NCBI GenBank assembly: GCA_000827495.1
Contig: KN817533.1
Span: 310,001 to 374,000, forward strand
DNA: 64,000 bases
Direction: 5' to 3'
Source of the DNA: Hypholoma sublateritium FD-334 SS-4
Taxonomy: Eukaryota; Basidiomycota; Agaricomycetes; Agaricales; Strophariaceae
The notes under the pieces were generated by a model that was not told where the DNA came from, ran no database searches, and saw only the letters and a program-made list of their open reading frames with translations. Shown here in pieces: positions 48,738 to 59,458 of the stretch. The position numbers and the translations under genes are program-made. How positions within the stretch are numbered: position 1 is the stretch's first letter; each line of letters begins with the position of its first letter.

Positions 48738-50733
48738 ATCGATGTGTCTATATCGATTGTTGGCGGTTGAATGCATATATATCCTTAGATGAGTTCATCA
48801 CTCACAAACGCGGTCTTCGTTGGCAAGAGATGTGGGCTTATTCCGGAGTTCGTCGTTGTCGACTGAGTGTCGTGCTGCAAGTGACCGTTGACACGCTGGT
48901 CTGCTTGTTTGTTCAGGTTCTTTTGCTCGTTTTTTCCATCCTTGGGCCAATCTTCTCTGTGGAAATGTCCGAACAATATTGATGTCGTCATATCTGTCTA
49001 GGATTTTCAAACCGACTTTCCGAGGCTAAAAGACCTGTTACGTTTTATTCTTCGCGGTTGACCCTTTCTATAAACAATCTGGCACTTAAACAACCAGCGA
49101 CACGATCTAACCAGCGACGCTCGGCGTATGATGCTTGCGCTTTTTCTGGACTCTCAGGTTGCTCGTCTGATGTGTGGCGTTTTCGGGGTGTGTCCGGGCC
49201 TCAGGTACGGGAATGGCTATCGTCCCGGTGCGTTCACAGAATTGGTCCATTTTTTCGTTTCAGTCTTTTGCTTTTGAGCATATTTCCGTTCGCCTCATTT
49301 CCGCGGTTTCATTAACAATGTTCATTATAAAATTTACAGGGTTCTGTTTGGGGTCACTTTTGCTACAAGTGAATGAACTTGGACCTGGGATATGGTGTGC
49401 GGTGTGTTCTTCGGTGTGCGGTGTGTTCTTTGGTGTGCGGCGTGTTCTTTGGACTTTCCCCCTTTCAATCTCTATCTCCGTTCTTATTCAATTCTTATTC
49501 CAGACTTTGATGCTACTTCGTCCGGTATTACAAGCGAAGCGCACGACAAGACCGGGTCCACAATTAATTTGAGGGGATCGCTTACTCTCCTGGGCATCCC
49601 GTTCCGTAAGTGCCTTCTTTCTTATTGTTTCTTTTCTTACATACTTCGTTCTCGGTTCACAGCGGTTCTATATCCCATTGACGCATATATCCGCTCCGAA
49701 AAACGAGGCGGGTAAAGTGTACATACGCCTTGTTTCCCAGATTTTTTTAGATGGGTACTGAGCATCAGGTCAGTCCCTGTCAGTCCTTGCGAAAATATTG
49801 GTACATCAATCTCTTTGCCTTCCCTTCCACTTCGCAGATGTATTTATCTGCGTATTCTACCCACCAATGGGCGCGGTTCCTCTGTTATTCCTGGGATTCT
49901 TTACCTACGGCCCAACGACGACATCATCCGAAGCGTCGTGCGCCCTTCCCTTCCCGCACCCACACCTACTCTAAGTCACTCCCGACTGTCACATGCGCGG
50001 CTTTCTGAATCTTGACCCTCTTTCTCGCGGAGGCTGTCAGCCCCGCCATGTGTGCGTGTCTATCTTTTCCTTGACGTACCTTCCCCGTTTCTGATATCTT
50101 ATTTCTTCTGTAGCACTTTGATCGGTCGAAATGTACAGGGCGAATGTAGCATCTACCTCTTATGAAAAATATCTGGTATTGGGTGTGTGTGTATACTCAT
50201 ATAGTTATGCCCCAGGTGCTACCTGGTCAGTGCTTAGAGTATGGAAATCTTTTTACATTCGTAATCTCATTCTTCCTTTTCTCAGATATGTTTATCTTAC
50301 TTGATCTATCATCATCAGTACGTGTCATTGGAGTCTACTTTAGGAGACTGAGATCATCATTGCATTGCGCTCGTGACGTCTCCCTGCGACTCTCTGAATC
50401 TCAACCATCTTTCTCACGAAGTAGCGACCGGTACCTAGTTTGCTTTGTTTCTCTCTTTGCTGATCTTTCATCCGATCTTTTCCTGCAGTACTCTGTGATT
50501 CATCGATTGCAACACAACGGGTGAATGGGATATGTTCCTGATGAACAGTGTTTGATATTAGGTGTGTTTATTTTGTACAGTGCACTTTGTTATCCCTCAC
50601 GCTACATATTCTAGAAACGGACCTTCAACGTTCGATATCGATTCTTGATTCACTACTCTTTGTTTCTGTGCGTATCCAACATCGTCTGTTTCTGTCTATC
50701 GATCTACGGTTGCTATATTGTTTCCACTTCCGT
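48738..50733. other. 2 kb non-coding stretch, pyrimidine-rich on the plus strand
   Basis: Numerous T- and CT-rich runs but no sustained frame. It lies between the ATP20 3' end and the 3' end of the proline-rich gene, so both genes' 3' UTRs fall here. A short tandem repeat is listed separately. Confidence 0.45.
49394..49450. repeat. three tandem copies of a 19-base unit
   Basis: GGTGTGCGGTGTGTTCTTY is repeated three times (49394-49412, 49413-49431, 49432-49450) with one or two differences. Each unit is itself a near-duplication of GGTGTG. Confidence 0.75.
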
Positions 50734-51963
50734 TCACGAACCCCCCTTATTCGCTTTCCTTGATCTTGACTTTCTCCTTCCTCGAGAAGGCTCCGCACCC
50801 GACTCTTCCTCCCTGTCCGCCCTAATAGCGTCTTGTGCAAACTTCTCGATGGGCCGGTGTCCAGGCATATGGGGTATTGACAGGTCTGACAGGATACTCT
50901 TGGGCGGACCGGAGAGCGATGTCGACTTGATCAGCGTGGGCAGCGGCGGTGGCGAGACTTGTACGGGCATGGAGCGAGGTGCATCCCTGTGATGCCGCCG
51001 CCGCGGTGGTGGTGGTGGCGGCGGCGTGGGCTCGCGTGCGGGTGAGGGCGAGCGCGCGCGGCGGGGTGTGTTCCTCCTGTAGCGCGGGGGTGTGAGCGCG
51101 CGGACGGGGAGCTCGCCGTGCGGGCCGAGCCAGCTCGGGTGCGGGGGCTGGTCGGGCGACTCGGAGCGGGCGCCCGGCCGGAGGGCGCGGAGGGGCGGGC
51201 CAGCTGGCTGTTGCATGGGCGGGCCGGGGAGCGGGTATGACGTCGGGGCGATGTATGGTGCCGGGAACTGTGGGATGGGCAGCGGGGCGAGCATGGGTTG
51301 GGTCCATGGTGCGGGGTATGCTTGGCTCGGTGTTGGGTACGGATACGGCCCAAGTGTGGTGTGTGGTGCCACTGGAGGCGGCTGGGGGCCTGTATGCATG
51401 GTGTACGCACCCTTTAGTGGGACGAGGTACCCTTGCGCGGGTGGCACATGCATGTTGTGCTGGGTGACCTGCGTATGGTTGTACGTTTGGTTGTACACTT
51501 GGTTGTATGGTGCCCCATACGAACGAGAGTACGAGCGCGTCCGGCCGTGCGCAGCGAACTCTGTCAATATAGGCGCCGGTGTAGGCGCCGGCGCATGATG
51601 GTAGTACGCCGGCGGCGGTGCGCGGTACTGCCTGTCTTGCCATGCTCCAGGGATGACCGGTGCGAATGGTGCGGTGGTAGAGCGAGGATAGCTAGGCGGG
51701 ATGACGGGGTGGTAGTATATCGTGGCCACCTGTGGACTCGGGAGAGGCGCGGCCTGTCTCTGGGGCTGGGGCTGCCACGGCTGGGATCTCCTGCGAAGGA
51801 ACTGCGGCCTCAGGGAGAGGAAGAACAGCCGCGCCCAGCGCAGTATCGTGTGGCGGGGCGCAGGACTGGTGTGTTCCACGCTCTGTGCGGTGGTGTACAT
51901 CGACGAATCTACGTAGTCTTCGACAGACGAAACGTCGGATTTGTAGTCGTTATTGTGCTGCAT
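50734..51963 (-). CDS. proline-rich, largely disordered protein
   Basis: Single uninterrupted frame of 409 codons. The N-terminus is acidic/Ser-rich (DYKSDVSSVEDYVDSS) and a short hydrophobic segment ILRWARLFFLSLR follows near residue 43. Most of the rest is Pro, Ala, Tyr, His and Arg in low-complexity order, with PxxP motifs, a run of seven Pro next to RRRHH, and a tail rich in Arg, Ser and Lys (SRGRRKSRSRKANKGG). No domain found. Similar proteins in Agaricomycetes are annotated only as hypothetical. GC-rich repetition opens long frames on the other strand (for example 51092-51598 and 51433-52038), which I treat as shadows. Start at 51963 follows a normal-looking upstream region. Confidence 0.6.
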   Translation of the reverse strand: MQHNNDYKSDVSSVEDYVDSSMYTTAQSVEHTSPAPRHTILRWARLFFLSLRPQFLRRRSQPWQPQPQRQAAPLPSPQVATIYYHPVIPPSYPRSTTAPFAPVIPGAWQDRQYRAPPPAYYHHAPAPTPAPILTEFAAHGRTRSYSRSYGAPYNQVYNQTYNHTQVTQHNMHVPPAQGYLVPLKGAYTMHTGPQPPPVAPHTTLGPYPYPTPSQAYPAPWTQPMLAPLPIPQFPAPYIAPTSYPLPGPPMQQPAGPPLRALRPGARSESPDQPPHPSWLGPHGELPVRALTPPRYRRNTPRRARSPSPAREPTPPPPPPPRRRHHRDAPRSMPVQVSPPPLPTLIKSTSLSGPPKSILSDLSIPHMPGHRPIEKFAQDAIRADREEESGAEPSRGRRKSRSRKANKGGS

Positions 51964-54900
51964 CTCGGCGGACGATGTGCGGATAAGAACTGGTGGTTTG
52001 AATTATGTGCTGACTATCTAAACACGGGTGGTATTTAAATATCTAGCGAGGGCGGTGTTGTAGGAGCTGTAGTACAGAGGCAACGATGGACGTTGTCAGT
52101 TGGACGCGAGCTGTAGTGTAGTATATGAGATCGCTTTCACAATAATGTGGTTGGTCCTTGTACGTTGTACGTTGTACGAAGGTACCTCGATGTTACGAGA
52201 TGCTTTGCGTTCGCTCGAGGTGGGGGTGAAAAAGCAAAAGGGTGCAGAGAAGCGCGCACCGAGGTTGAGTTTATATACACTTAAGGAAAATATTCCACAG
52301 CGAGTCAGTGCTTCGTGAGTCATGCATTTAGTAAGCACTATGAACATGCTATTCCTGCTCTGTCGTAGAAAGTGGCCTTCGAATCGACGGGCGCCTATCA
52401 GAGGGTACGCGCGTGATCACGATTGTTCGAGAAGGCGCGTGCTTGTGCTCGATGGTATAGGGCCCGAGCGTGGCTGCTGATTCCACTGTGTACAGCGTGC
52501 GCTGTCCTGCGCTGTGAGCTCGCGAACGCCACTCGTTTTCCGATGAAAGGCAGTGAAATAAGCCCGCTGCCCTGAAAAAATGCTGCCGTGCACTAACCCC
52601 CCCCTACTCAGAGCTTTGTTGGGCAAGGCTCTCTGCGCTGCGCGCGCGGTGCCGTTTGCTGCTGTTCGGTTACAATTTCGCTGGAGGCGCTCCGGCGCAT
52701 GCCTACTTAGCGATTATTTTTAGAACTTGATGATGACACCTGCAGTATACAGCTATTTCATTCGCACCCTACCGCTGGTGCTGCTGCACCCGGATGGCAG
52801 AATAAGCTCCTTAAGATAGATTTCGGTATGGTCAACAGTTAGTATCCGAGTCAGAATATCTCCCGGACGCTGACTCCAATCTGACTCGGACAGATGGCCA
52901 AATATGCCCAGACTGTCATGTTCAAAATTTAGACGCGACGCGACGAGGTATCACGTGAAAATGAACAACAATCACGGGACGCCAACGCGTTGAACTTGCG
53001 AATGTCAGTTCGAACTTCGCTTTCAATGCCAAACCACCACCCTCCGCCGCCATTTCTGGTGCCATTTACGCTATACAAAGCGCTGGATACAGTGCGGTCC
53101 ATACTAGATGGGACGCGGTCCAGGGCACAAACGACACGCGGCATGTACTCTGAGTCATCTCTAAGTACCTCCGTACCTCTGACCACTGCAAAAAGCCTTC
53201 GCAGCAGCTCAAGTGCATGTCCACAGAATCAACTTGAAGTGCGCAGCAGGACTAATGAAGCTATCCTCAGACTCTGGCCTATGCTCTGTGCGCAGCTTGC
53301 CAGCGCTGTACAGTGCCTATTTCTCGTGCCGTCTTACATGCTCTTATCTTCGCAAAGCAGCCCAGTGCCTTCTTGTACATCTCTTGCTGGGGCCCACCAT
53401 CTAGTTCGAATCTTCCGACCCGTCGTTAACGGTTAACCTATTAAAGTGGTTCCTACCCCAGTCTCAGCGCATCAATGAGTACGGGAAAACGAGCATTAAT
53501 TTCTACCTGCTACTAATCGGAGCGTGTGCCCGGCGTCGCGGGCTTCTTGTATTTATTTCGCATTTATGCAACATTTATGTCTTCTGTGGCGCACCTCCGA
53601 GTCCGATCGGCGATGTACGTAGGAGGCCGACGGCGCGGCCTCGCGCGATGCGACTACGACGTAACGACCTAGTACGACCTCCATTCTCCGGCAGACACGT
53701 GTGCGCGCGCGCTTGGCGTGGAGATGCATCTACATCGCCCGGCGCTTGTAGCGCAGCCGCCGCGAGTTTACCGCCCCGACGGGCGGCGCGTGGTGCTGAA
53801 GCGGGTGGGCCCAGCACGATGTGTCTGCGCACGGCGCAAGCGAGCCTTCCCGCCAACAGCAGTCTTCGCCGCCCTTCGAACGCGCGCGGATTCTGGGGGT
53901 GCACGGGGCGCGTTCGGGTGTGTATTCAATGGGCTGTAGATCAGATACACGCCTCACAGGAGATGGCGTGTAGTGTAGGCCCCGTCGCTGAGGTATGTCA
54001 CTCGAGTCCGGATCTACACGTTGGGTTCCGGGCACCTATCCTCAAACACGCGACGTACCGAGTATTACCAGAATACGCCTCCAGACGAGGTACCCATTCC
54101 AGATCCAAATTAAATACCTTGAGGATCGGAAGCGAATCACTCCGCAACTGCACGAGCTGTATTTGCTTGCTGATATTTTAAATAATTAGACCCAAGGCCA
54201 AACTTGAATTTCCCCTTGTCGAGGAGGCGTTCGATAATTTTAATAACTACAACTATCGTAATATGCCGATTCCGTATGTTCTATGGGTGTATTCAATCAG
54301 CTCTGGTTTAGCTTTGGGGGAGATCTACTTAAGTTCTTGGTGAAGAATGGGCGCTTTTACGTGCCCGCCGCGTCCGCAATGCCTACTGCCTGCAGCGGCC
54401 TGGCGTGCCCATGGACGCTGCAGAATGTCGCGCGCGTATCCCATGGCAAGAGCCGTCCATTTCCTTTCCTGCGCGTCGTACGTACGCCTCCTGAACGACG
54501 CTCTACGACGCTCCGCGGACTTTCTCGATCTTTATATCCTCTTTCGTGACGCCAGGGGAGTCGACTTCGCGTCGTGGCGCGTGCCTGGTGCCACGAACAT
54601 CGAGAGTCTCAATGGTATGTTGCGTAGCGCGGCATCGTAAGGTCCCGTTCGACATCGCGCAGGAAGATGGGCAGGACGTCCGCCCAGCAAGACGTTCCGG
54701 TCCGCAGCTAGGAGGCGGCGCATTTTCTCAACCTTTCGGTGGTGCGGGGGTGCATACGTAGATGGGAGGAATTTTATATCATTCCAGGCGTCGTGCGCCT
54801 CCACAGGCACACTTAGAATGTAGTAAGTCCCTAGGTGATGTTATATGCGATGAGGTTCCGCTGCAAACATCGTGCAATTCTCCTCGAAGTCTCGCTCGCA

Positions 54901-55017
54901 TTCCGGTATCATTCAGAAAGTGTGCGAGCTGTATTTCAGCGCTTTTATCGCCAATAAAACCTCGAGCGTCTATCAATTTGGCTTCGAACACTTCCTGCAT
55001 CTGCAATCCAAGGGTTC
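51964..55017. other. 3 kb without a supported gene
   Basis: Contains the promoter side of the proline-rich gene at the left. GC-rich frames at 53648-54181 (plus) and 54347-54640 (plus) have no family feature, signal peptide or clear splicing; the latter ends in a slightly protein-like segment (DLYILFRDARGVDF). A GTTCGAATC tRNA-like B box at 53404 has no matching A box. Confidence 0.4.
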
Positions 55018-56508
55018 ATGCGCTTCACCCTCAGCACACATGGCAAAATTACCACCCTGCTCCTGGCATCCGCCGTGATCGCCTCAATTGCAGTTGAAAC
55101 GCGCGGAAGCCTGGAGTTATACGATATCAACATCGCCGTTGAGCCAGACGTCACATTGGCCAGAATCGATGCGAACGCCTTCCCAGAATCTGACGGTGCT
55201 GTCAATACGCTCTGGATGCAAATGGGCGCAGCTGTGGATACCCACACGCCAGCCTATGCACCCGCGCAGGACAACACGCCCGTGCGTTTCTGGCGCGGGG
55301 GCGGTGGCGGCTGGCGTGGCGGAGGCGGTGGTTGGCGTGGCGGCGGCGGTGGACGAGCGGGTGGCTGGCGCGGCGGACGGAGTGGCGGACGCAGCGGCGG
55401 GTGGCGCTTCCCCGGATCTGGGAGGGGATCCCGTGGCGGCTGGCGTCTCCCATGGTCCCGCGGGAGCTCCTCGCGCTCCCGTCCACGCTTTAGTCGCCCG
55501 CGCGCGCGCCCGTCTTCACGCGCACGGCGCACATCCCGTCAAACATCCCGCATACCAGGGCGCCAGTTCCCCCGTGGCCGTCGCTGGTTCCCGCGTAGGA
55601 CCGCCCGGCGTGCTTCCCGTCCTATTACACATCGTCGACCGACCACGCGACGGGCGCGCCATGCACGTAAGCGCCCGACGCCGCAGCGCCCTCGTCCTCG
55701 GAGCCCTGCACGTACGCGTCCGGCTCTGCTGCGCCCTCGCCCTAGGAGCCCTGTACGCCGCGCACCGCGCTCGCAGAAACGCGTACCACGACGCAAGCCC
55801 CGCCGGCGCCCCGCGCGCAAGCCCCGTAAGCGCCCAGCGCGCAAAAGGCGTCGCCGCCGCTACGGCGTACCGCGCACGCCACGCGTCCCGCGCCGTTTCC
55901 CTGGTCGACGCGTTGGGCACCCATCGCACCGCGCGCCAGGCCGCCCGAGACGGCGTGCTCCTCGTCGGCCCCGGCGTCGACCGTCGCGCCGCAGGCGCCG
56001 TCGTCCGTCGCGGAAACGCCGCCGCTACGGGGCCCCGCGCAGACCGCGCGTACCTCGTACCCCGCGCGCCCGACGCCCCCGTGTTCCGCGTAGGCGCCGG
56101 CGGCCCTCGCGTAGGCGCGGCACTCGCTATGGACTTCCTGCCCGCCGACGTCCGACACGCAGGACGCCTCGCCGTCCGCACCGTGGCTATGGGAAGCCTG
56201 TGCGTGTGCGCCCTATACGCCGTATGCCCCGCAAGCGATATGGGTACAAGTTCCCGGCCACCCAGCGCCCCTCGCGTCGCGCGCCTCGTCGCGTACATCG
56301 CCGCGTGCACAAGCGCGGACGCTACCCCTCGCTGGTGTTGTACGCTATGCGCGCCGGCGATCCTTCTGCAGACAGATTCAACCCCGATGTCGAGAGCGAC
56401 GCGTGCTCCGTTGTTGAAGTAGCCATGCGCGTTGATATCGAGGATGGATTTCGAGGATCAGGCTGGGAGATGACCGTGACAAGGAGCACGAGAGGACGCG
56501 AATCATGA
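55018..56508 (+). CDS. secreted Gly-rich then Arg/Pro-rich polycationic protein
   Basis: Single exon, 496 codons. A hydrophobic signal-like start (KITTLLLASAVIASIAV) is followed by an acidic segment of about 60 residues. Then come a Gly/Trp/Arg repeat (WRGGGGG units, residues about 92-130) and about 300 residues dominated by Arg, Pro, Lys and Ser. Five Tyr-Gly units sit in the basic block: YGVP (282), YGAP (337), YGLP (371), YGKP (391) and YGYKFP (408), mostly after Arg or Lys pairs. The final 60 residues are mixed and more acidic (DVESDACSVVEVAM). I recognise no family. The start and the ARIDANAFPESDGA stretch align with the protein at 57423, so the two are paralogues. The high Arg content opens long frames in other registers. 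Possible roles are wall-binding or antimicrobial protein, or peptide precursor; none is shown. Confidence 0.6.
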   Translation: MRFTLSTHGKITTLLLASAVIASIAVETRGSLELYDINIAVEPDVTLARIDANAFPESDGAVNTLWMQMGAAVDTHTPAYAPAQDNTPVRFWRGGGGGWRGGGGGWRGGGGGRAGGWRGGRSGGRSGGWRFPGSGRGSRGGWRLPWSRGSSSRSRPRFSRPRARPSSRARRTSRQTSRIPGRQFPRGRRWFPRRTARRASRPITHRRPTTRRARHARKRPTPQRPRPRSPARTRPALLRPRPRSPVRRAPRSQKRVPRRKPRRRPARKPRKRPARKRRRRRYGVPRTPRVPRRFPGRRVGHPSHRAPGRPRRRAPRRPRRRPSRRRRRRPSRKRRRYGAPRRPRVPRTPRARRPRVPRRRRRPSRRRGTRYGLPARRRPTRRTPRRPHRGYGKPVRVRPIRRMPRKRYGYKFPATQRPSRRAPRRVHRRVHKRGRYPSLVLYAMRAGDPSADRFNPDVESDACSVVEVAMRVDIEDGFRGSGWEMTVTRSTRGRES

Positions 56509-57337
56509 AGTTTTAGATAGGTAAATAGTGACCTCGTTATAATCAAAAAATACATCGTGTCGAAAAAAAATACGTTGTGTCGGTGCTCGCTGCTGAGAAA
56601 TGGATAATTGATATCCGATACGAAGGCCATGAAGCAGAGAAAGCGCTCACGAGCGATGAGCATATCAGTCTTGCACAGTATTCTGGAACGCGCCCATATG
56701 TTGTCCTTACAGAGGTAGTGCGAGTACTCGTCGTCCTTGCGGTGCCGTTCAATCGGTATATCCACGCGTATTGGAGCCGCCGTGTTGGCTGCGCACGGCT
56801 TGCAGATGACTTCAAGAACATTATATGGAATGGCAATCACATAGAATTCCTGAGCGCGTCTTAGCTGTTTGCTAGCTACGTTCATTGAACTGCATCTCCC
56901 ACACAGATCACGAGTCCATCGAGACAGAAACGTGAACGGCGGACTGGCGCCACCAAGCGGCGCCCCAAGAAAGGTACGGACGAGCATTGAGCGCGTTGTA
57001 AGGCACCATGTAGCGTGCGAGCTGAATTCTGCGGGCGACTTGTTGTGGTTGAATTGACGTCAGTAATGCCTGGTTTGCGCGAAGCTTAATGATTGCGTAC
57101 ATATTCTTTCCGTGAATCACACATGCCGCAATATGCTCATGCGTCTGCACGCAGATCCAGGGAGCACGCTGCATGAAAATTCAGGTGTTGGTAGACGAAT
57201 AGGAGACGGAACAGGGTACCCACCGATATGCTGCATTTTCTCCCAGCAAGCTATCGCCAGTGCCTGCCCACCGACCGTTTGTTCGATTTGCTTACTCTTC
57301 ATTTCTACTCGCAGTATTCGCGCTGTGACCCAGCGCC
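56509..57337. other. intergenic between the two paralogous secreted-protein genes
   Basis: A plus-strand frame of 95 codons at 56577-56864 is the longest one; it lacks a signal peptide or family feature. The right-hand end is a promoter with a TATA box. Confidence 0.45.
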
Positions 57338-57344
57338 TATATAG
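57338..57344 (+). promoter_or_regulatory. TATA box of the 57423 gene
   Basis: TATATAG, 79 bases before the ATG and followed by a C/A-rich leader ending ACACACCATG. Confidence 0.6.
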
Positions 57345-57422
57345 CCTACACACAAACATAATTAGTTCTCAGTATCCACTCGGACACTACTCGCCTCTCA
57401 CCCGAACACAAAACAACACACC

Positions 57423-58421
57423 ATGATTTTCGCCACTACCAAGGGCAAGTTCACCGCCCTCATCCTCGTTGCGCTGCGCGTCGCCTCCGTGTCCGCCGCC
57501 CCGGCGCCAGCGGTCATCGCGGTCTACGACGCGGCTGATGCCATCTCGGAAGGCTCCTTCGCAGCGCACGCGGCGCCTGTCGTCGACGCTAGCGTCATGT
57601 TCCCGAGCGACGACACCACGGAATGGGCTGACATATCCGCCGTCGCAGCCGACGCGCGTGTCGTCACGCTCGAATACGCTGACGCGGACGACGACTCGCT
57701 CGAGGACCTCGGCTTCAAGGCCCGGCGTCCCATCAGCCGCCCCAAGTCCCCAAAGCGCCCCATCCCGAAGCGCCCCACCCCCAAGCGTCCCACCAGCCGC
57801 CCCAAGTCGCCGAAGCGCCCCAAATTCCCCTCGAAGTCCAAGCCCCGCACTGGCATCCGTCTCCCCCCGCTGCGCATCCGCGTCCCCCTCCCCCGGATCA
57901 AGATCCCGGGCCTTGGCCGGCTGCCGCTGCCCGAGCACATCGACATCGGGATCGCGAGCAAGGGGGGCAAGAAGGGCGGTAAGAGCGGTAAGGGCGCTGC
58001 GCCGGGCGGCAGGAAGCCCCTGGGCAGCGACCCGCGGACGTGGTCGCCCAGCGCGAAGGGAAAGGGCAGGGGGGCCGTCGACGCGCCCCGCACGCCCCGC
58101 GGCGGTAGACCCGCGTCGCAGGTCGCGCAGCGCAAAGGCAAGGGGCGCACGTCCTGCGCGTGCGCTGAAGTGGTCATTGTGGAGGAGTTCGACCTCGAGA
58201 ACACGGATTTCGTCGGGGACGAGATCGAGATGGGGCAATTTACCGTCGAGGCCGTCGCTGACGATGGTGTTGATGTGGAAGTCGAAGACATGATCGCTGA
58301 TGATGAAGCTGCCGAAGACGAGGAGATGGACACTGGGCTCGCAGACGAGGAGCATGACTTCGGGACGGAAGAATTCAACGACGTCGAGTTCGCCTTCGAG
58401 GAATTCGACGATGCAGTCTAG
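57423..58421 (+). CDS. secreted protein with alternating acidic and basic blocks
   Basis: Single exon, 332 codons. A clear signal peptide (FTALILVALRVASVSAAPA) leads to an acidic segment (residues about 27-100, many Asp/Glu). A basic segment follows (about 100-240) with KRP repeats (SPKRPIPKRPTPKRPTSRP), a short amphipathic stretch RLPPLRIRVPLPRIKIPGLG and Gly/Lys repeats (KGGKKGGKSGKG). A CAC motif at about 245-247 is followed by an 85-residue tail that is almost wholly acidic with hydrophobic residues. Acidic, basic, acidic is a striking charge order. The many KR pairs are possible Kex2 sites. TATA box and leader support expression. Paralogue of the gene at 55018. Family unknown; acidic ends might neutralise the basic block until processing. 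Confidence 0.75.
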   Translation: MIFATTKGKFTALILVALRVASVSAAPAPAVIAVYDAADAISEGSFAAHAAPVVDASVMFPSDDTTEWADISAVAADARVVTLEYADADDDSLEDLGFKARRPISRPKSPKRPIPKRPTPKRPTSRPKSPKRPKFPSKSKPRTGIRLPPLRIRVPLPRIKIPGLGRLPLPEHIDIGIASKGGKKGGKSGKGAAPGGRKPLGSDPRTWSPSAKGKGRGAVDAPRTPRGGRPASQVAQRKGKGRTSCACAEVVIVEEFDLENTDFVGDEIEMGQFTVEAVADDGVDVEVEDMIADDEAAEDEEMDTGLADEEHDFGTEEFNDVEFAFEEFDDAV

Positions 58422-59458
58422 AGCGATAACGAAGCTGCTTTCCTCCCTCCATTTCTCCTCGTTCTTGTTTCACAGACTGCGGGATCAATGCCGTATTCGC
58501 ACAATATCAGAGCAGGTGATGAGTGAAAGGAGCCGGGAGAGTGTGTCAAATACGTCGGGAGGTGGCTGCAGACCGATGTACTGTCGAAGTAGTTCAGTGA
58601 TAGGAAGTAATACAGCGATGCGGGCGTTCTACCCACCTCTCGGTCTCCCTGTCTTATGCCAGCCTCCATCGGAAGATTCAGAGAGCGTACCTGCGCCCAG
58701 GTCTGAGCTATCCCGACATCGTCCATTGTGGAGCCGTGTACGTCAGAGCAGCGCGCTTTAACAGAGAGCCCGGTTCAGAGAACGCAGCGCCAATGCATCG
58801 AGTGCTCTTGGTTAGTCGACTGTGCCAGGTCAAGCAGTGGGTCCGACGGTGGCAGGTGCGCCTGATGTGGGCAGACTACGGAGAAAGGGCGATGGAGGCT
58901 ATCCAGGCCACTTGCTGAATGAACGCGGTAGACGCCGGGAAACATATAGGCAACGTTGTTGTAAGATCTGACTTGGACAGCATGAGGGCGTTAGGAGAGG
59001 TGAGGAGTGAAGGAGATCGAAGAGTCGTTCAAGTTATCATCGAAAGGACGCGACGATGACTAATACGACCAAAAAATGTGGGAACGTCTTCGGCGATGTC
59101 CGGCTGTGTAAACGCCCAAGCATCCTGAACCGTACTACAATTTGCACATAGACGAGCTGCGTTTAAGATGTAGGCTCTTAGGAAACCAATATAAGTATTA
59201 CATTGCGATTCAATGTACTTAATATAATGCTTTTATAAACTGCTTTGTGGCAGGTCCTGCGCCTCACGTTAACAGACAGTGCTCGCTCAGGGGAAGAATA
59301 CCATTGGTTCAACATCGGTCGCGATTGCGTACAGTCACGAACTCCGGTAACGAGCCAATTCCAAGTCCATTCTACTGAAAATTACTGAATCGATTTCTTG
59401 TCGATTTCTGTCTTTTATGGTTTGTATCGAAAGCTTCTTGCCGAAGCTTCGTAATTGT
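58422..59458. other. intergenic, no gene seen
   Basis: About 1 kb between the 3' end of the 57423 gene and the 3' end of the acetyltransferase gene. Short frames only. Confidence 0.45.

Noticed and set aside
48032..48982. 316-codon plus frame across the ATP synthase subunit g gene
   Set aside because: Runs through both introns of the ATP20 gene in another register and has no recognisable feature.
51092..52038. Plus-strand frames rich in Gly and Arg opposite the proline-rich gene
   Set aside because: Complement of Pro/Ala-rich codons; no start context or domain.
53401..53412. GTTCGAATC, a tRNA B-box-like word
   Set aside because: No A box or cloverleaf can be drawn at the right distance.
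55516..56310. 264-codon minus-strand frame inside the Arg-rich secreted protein gene
   Set aside because: Opposite-strand frame produced by GC-rich CGN/CCN repetition; no signal peptide, promoter or family feature.
57524..58378. 284-codon minus-strand frame and a 274-codon plus frame (57469-58293) over the 57423 gene
   Set aside because: Low-complexity mirror frames; the 57423 frame alone has the TATA box, leader and signal peptide.
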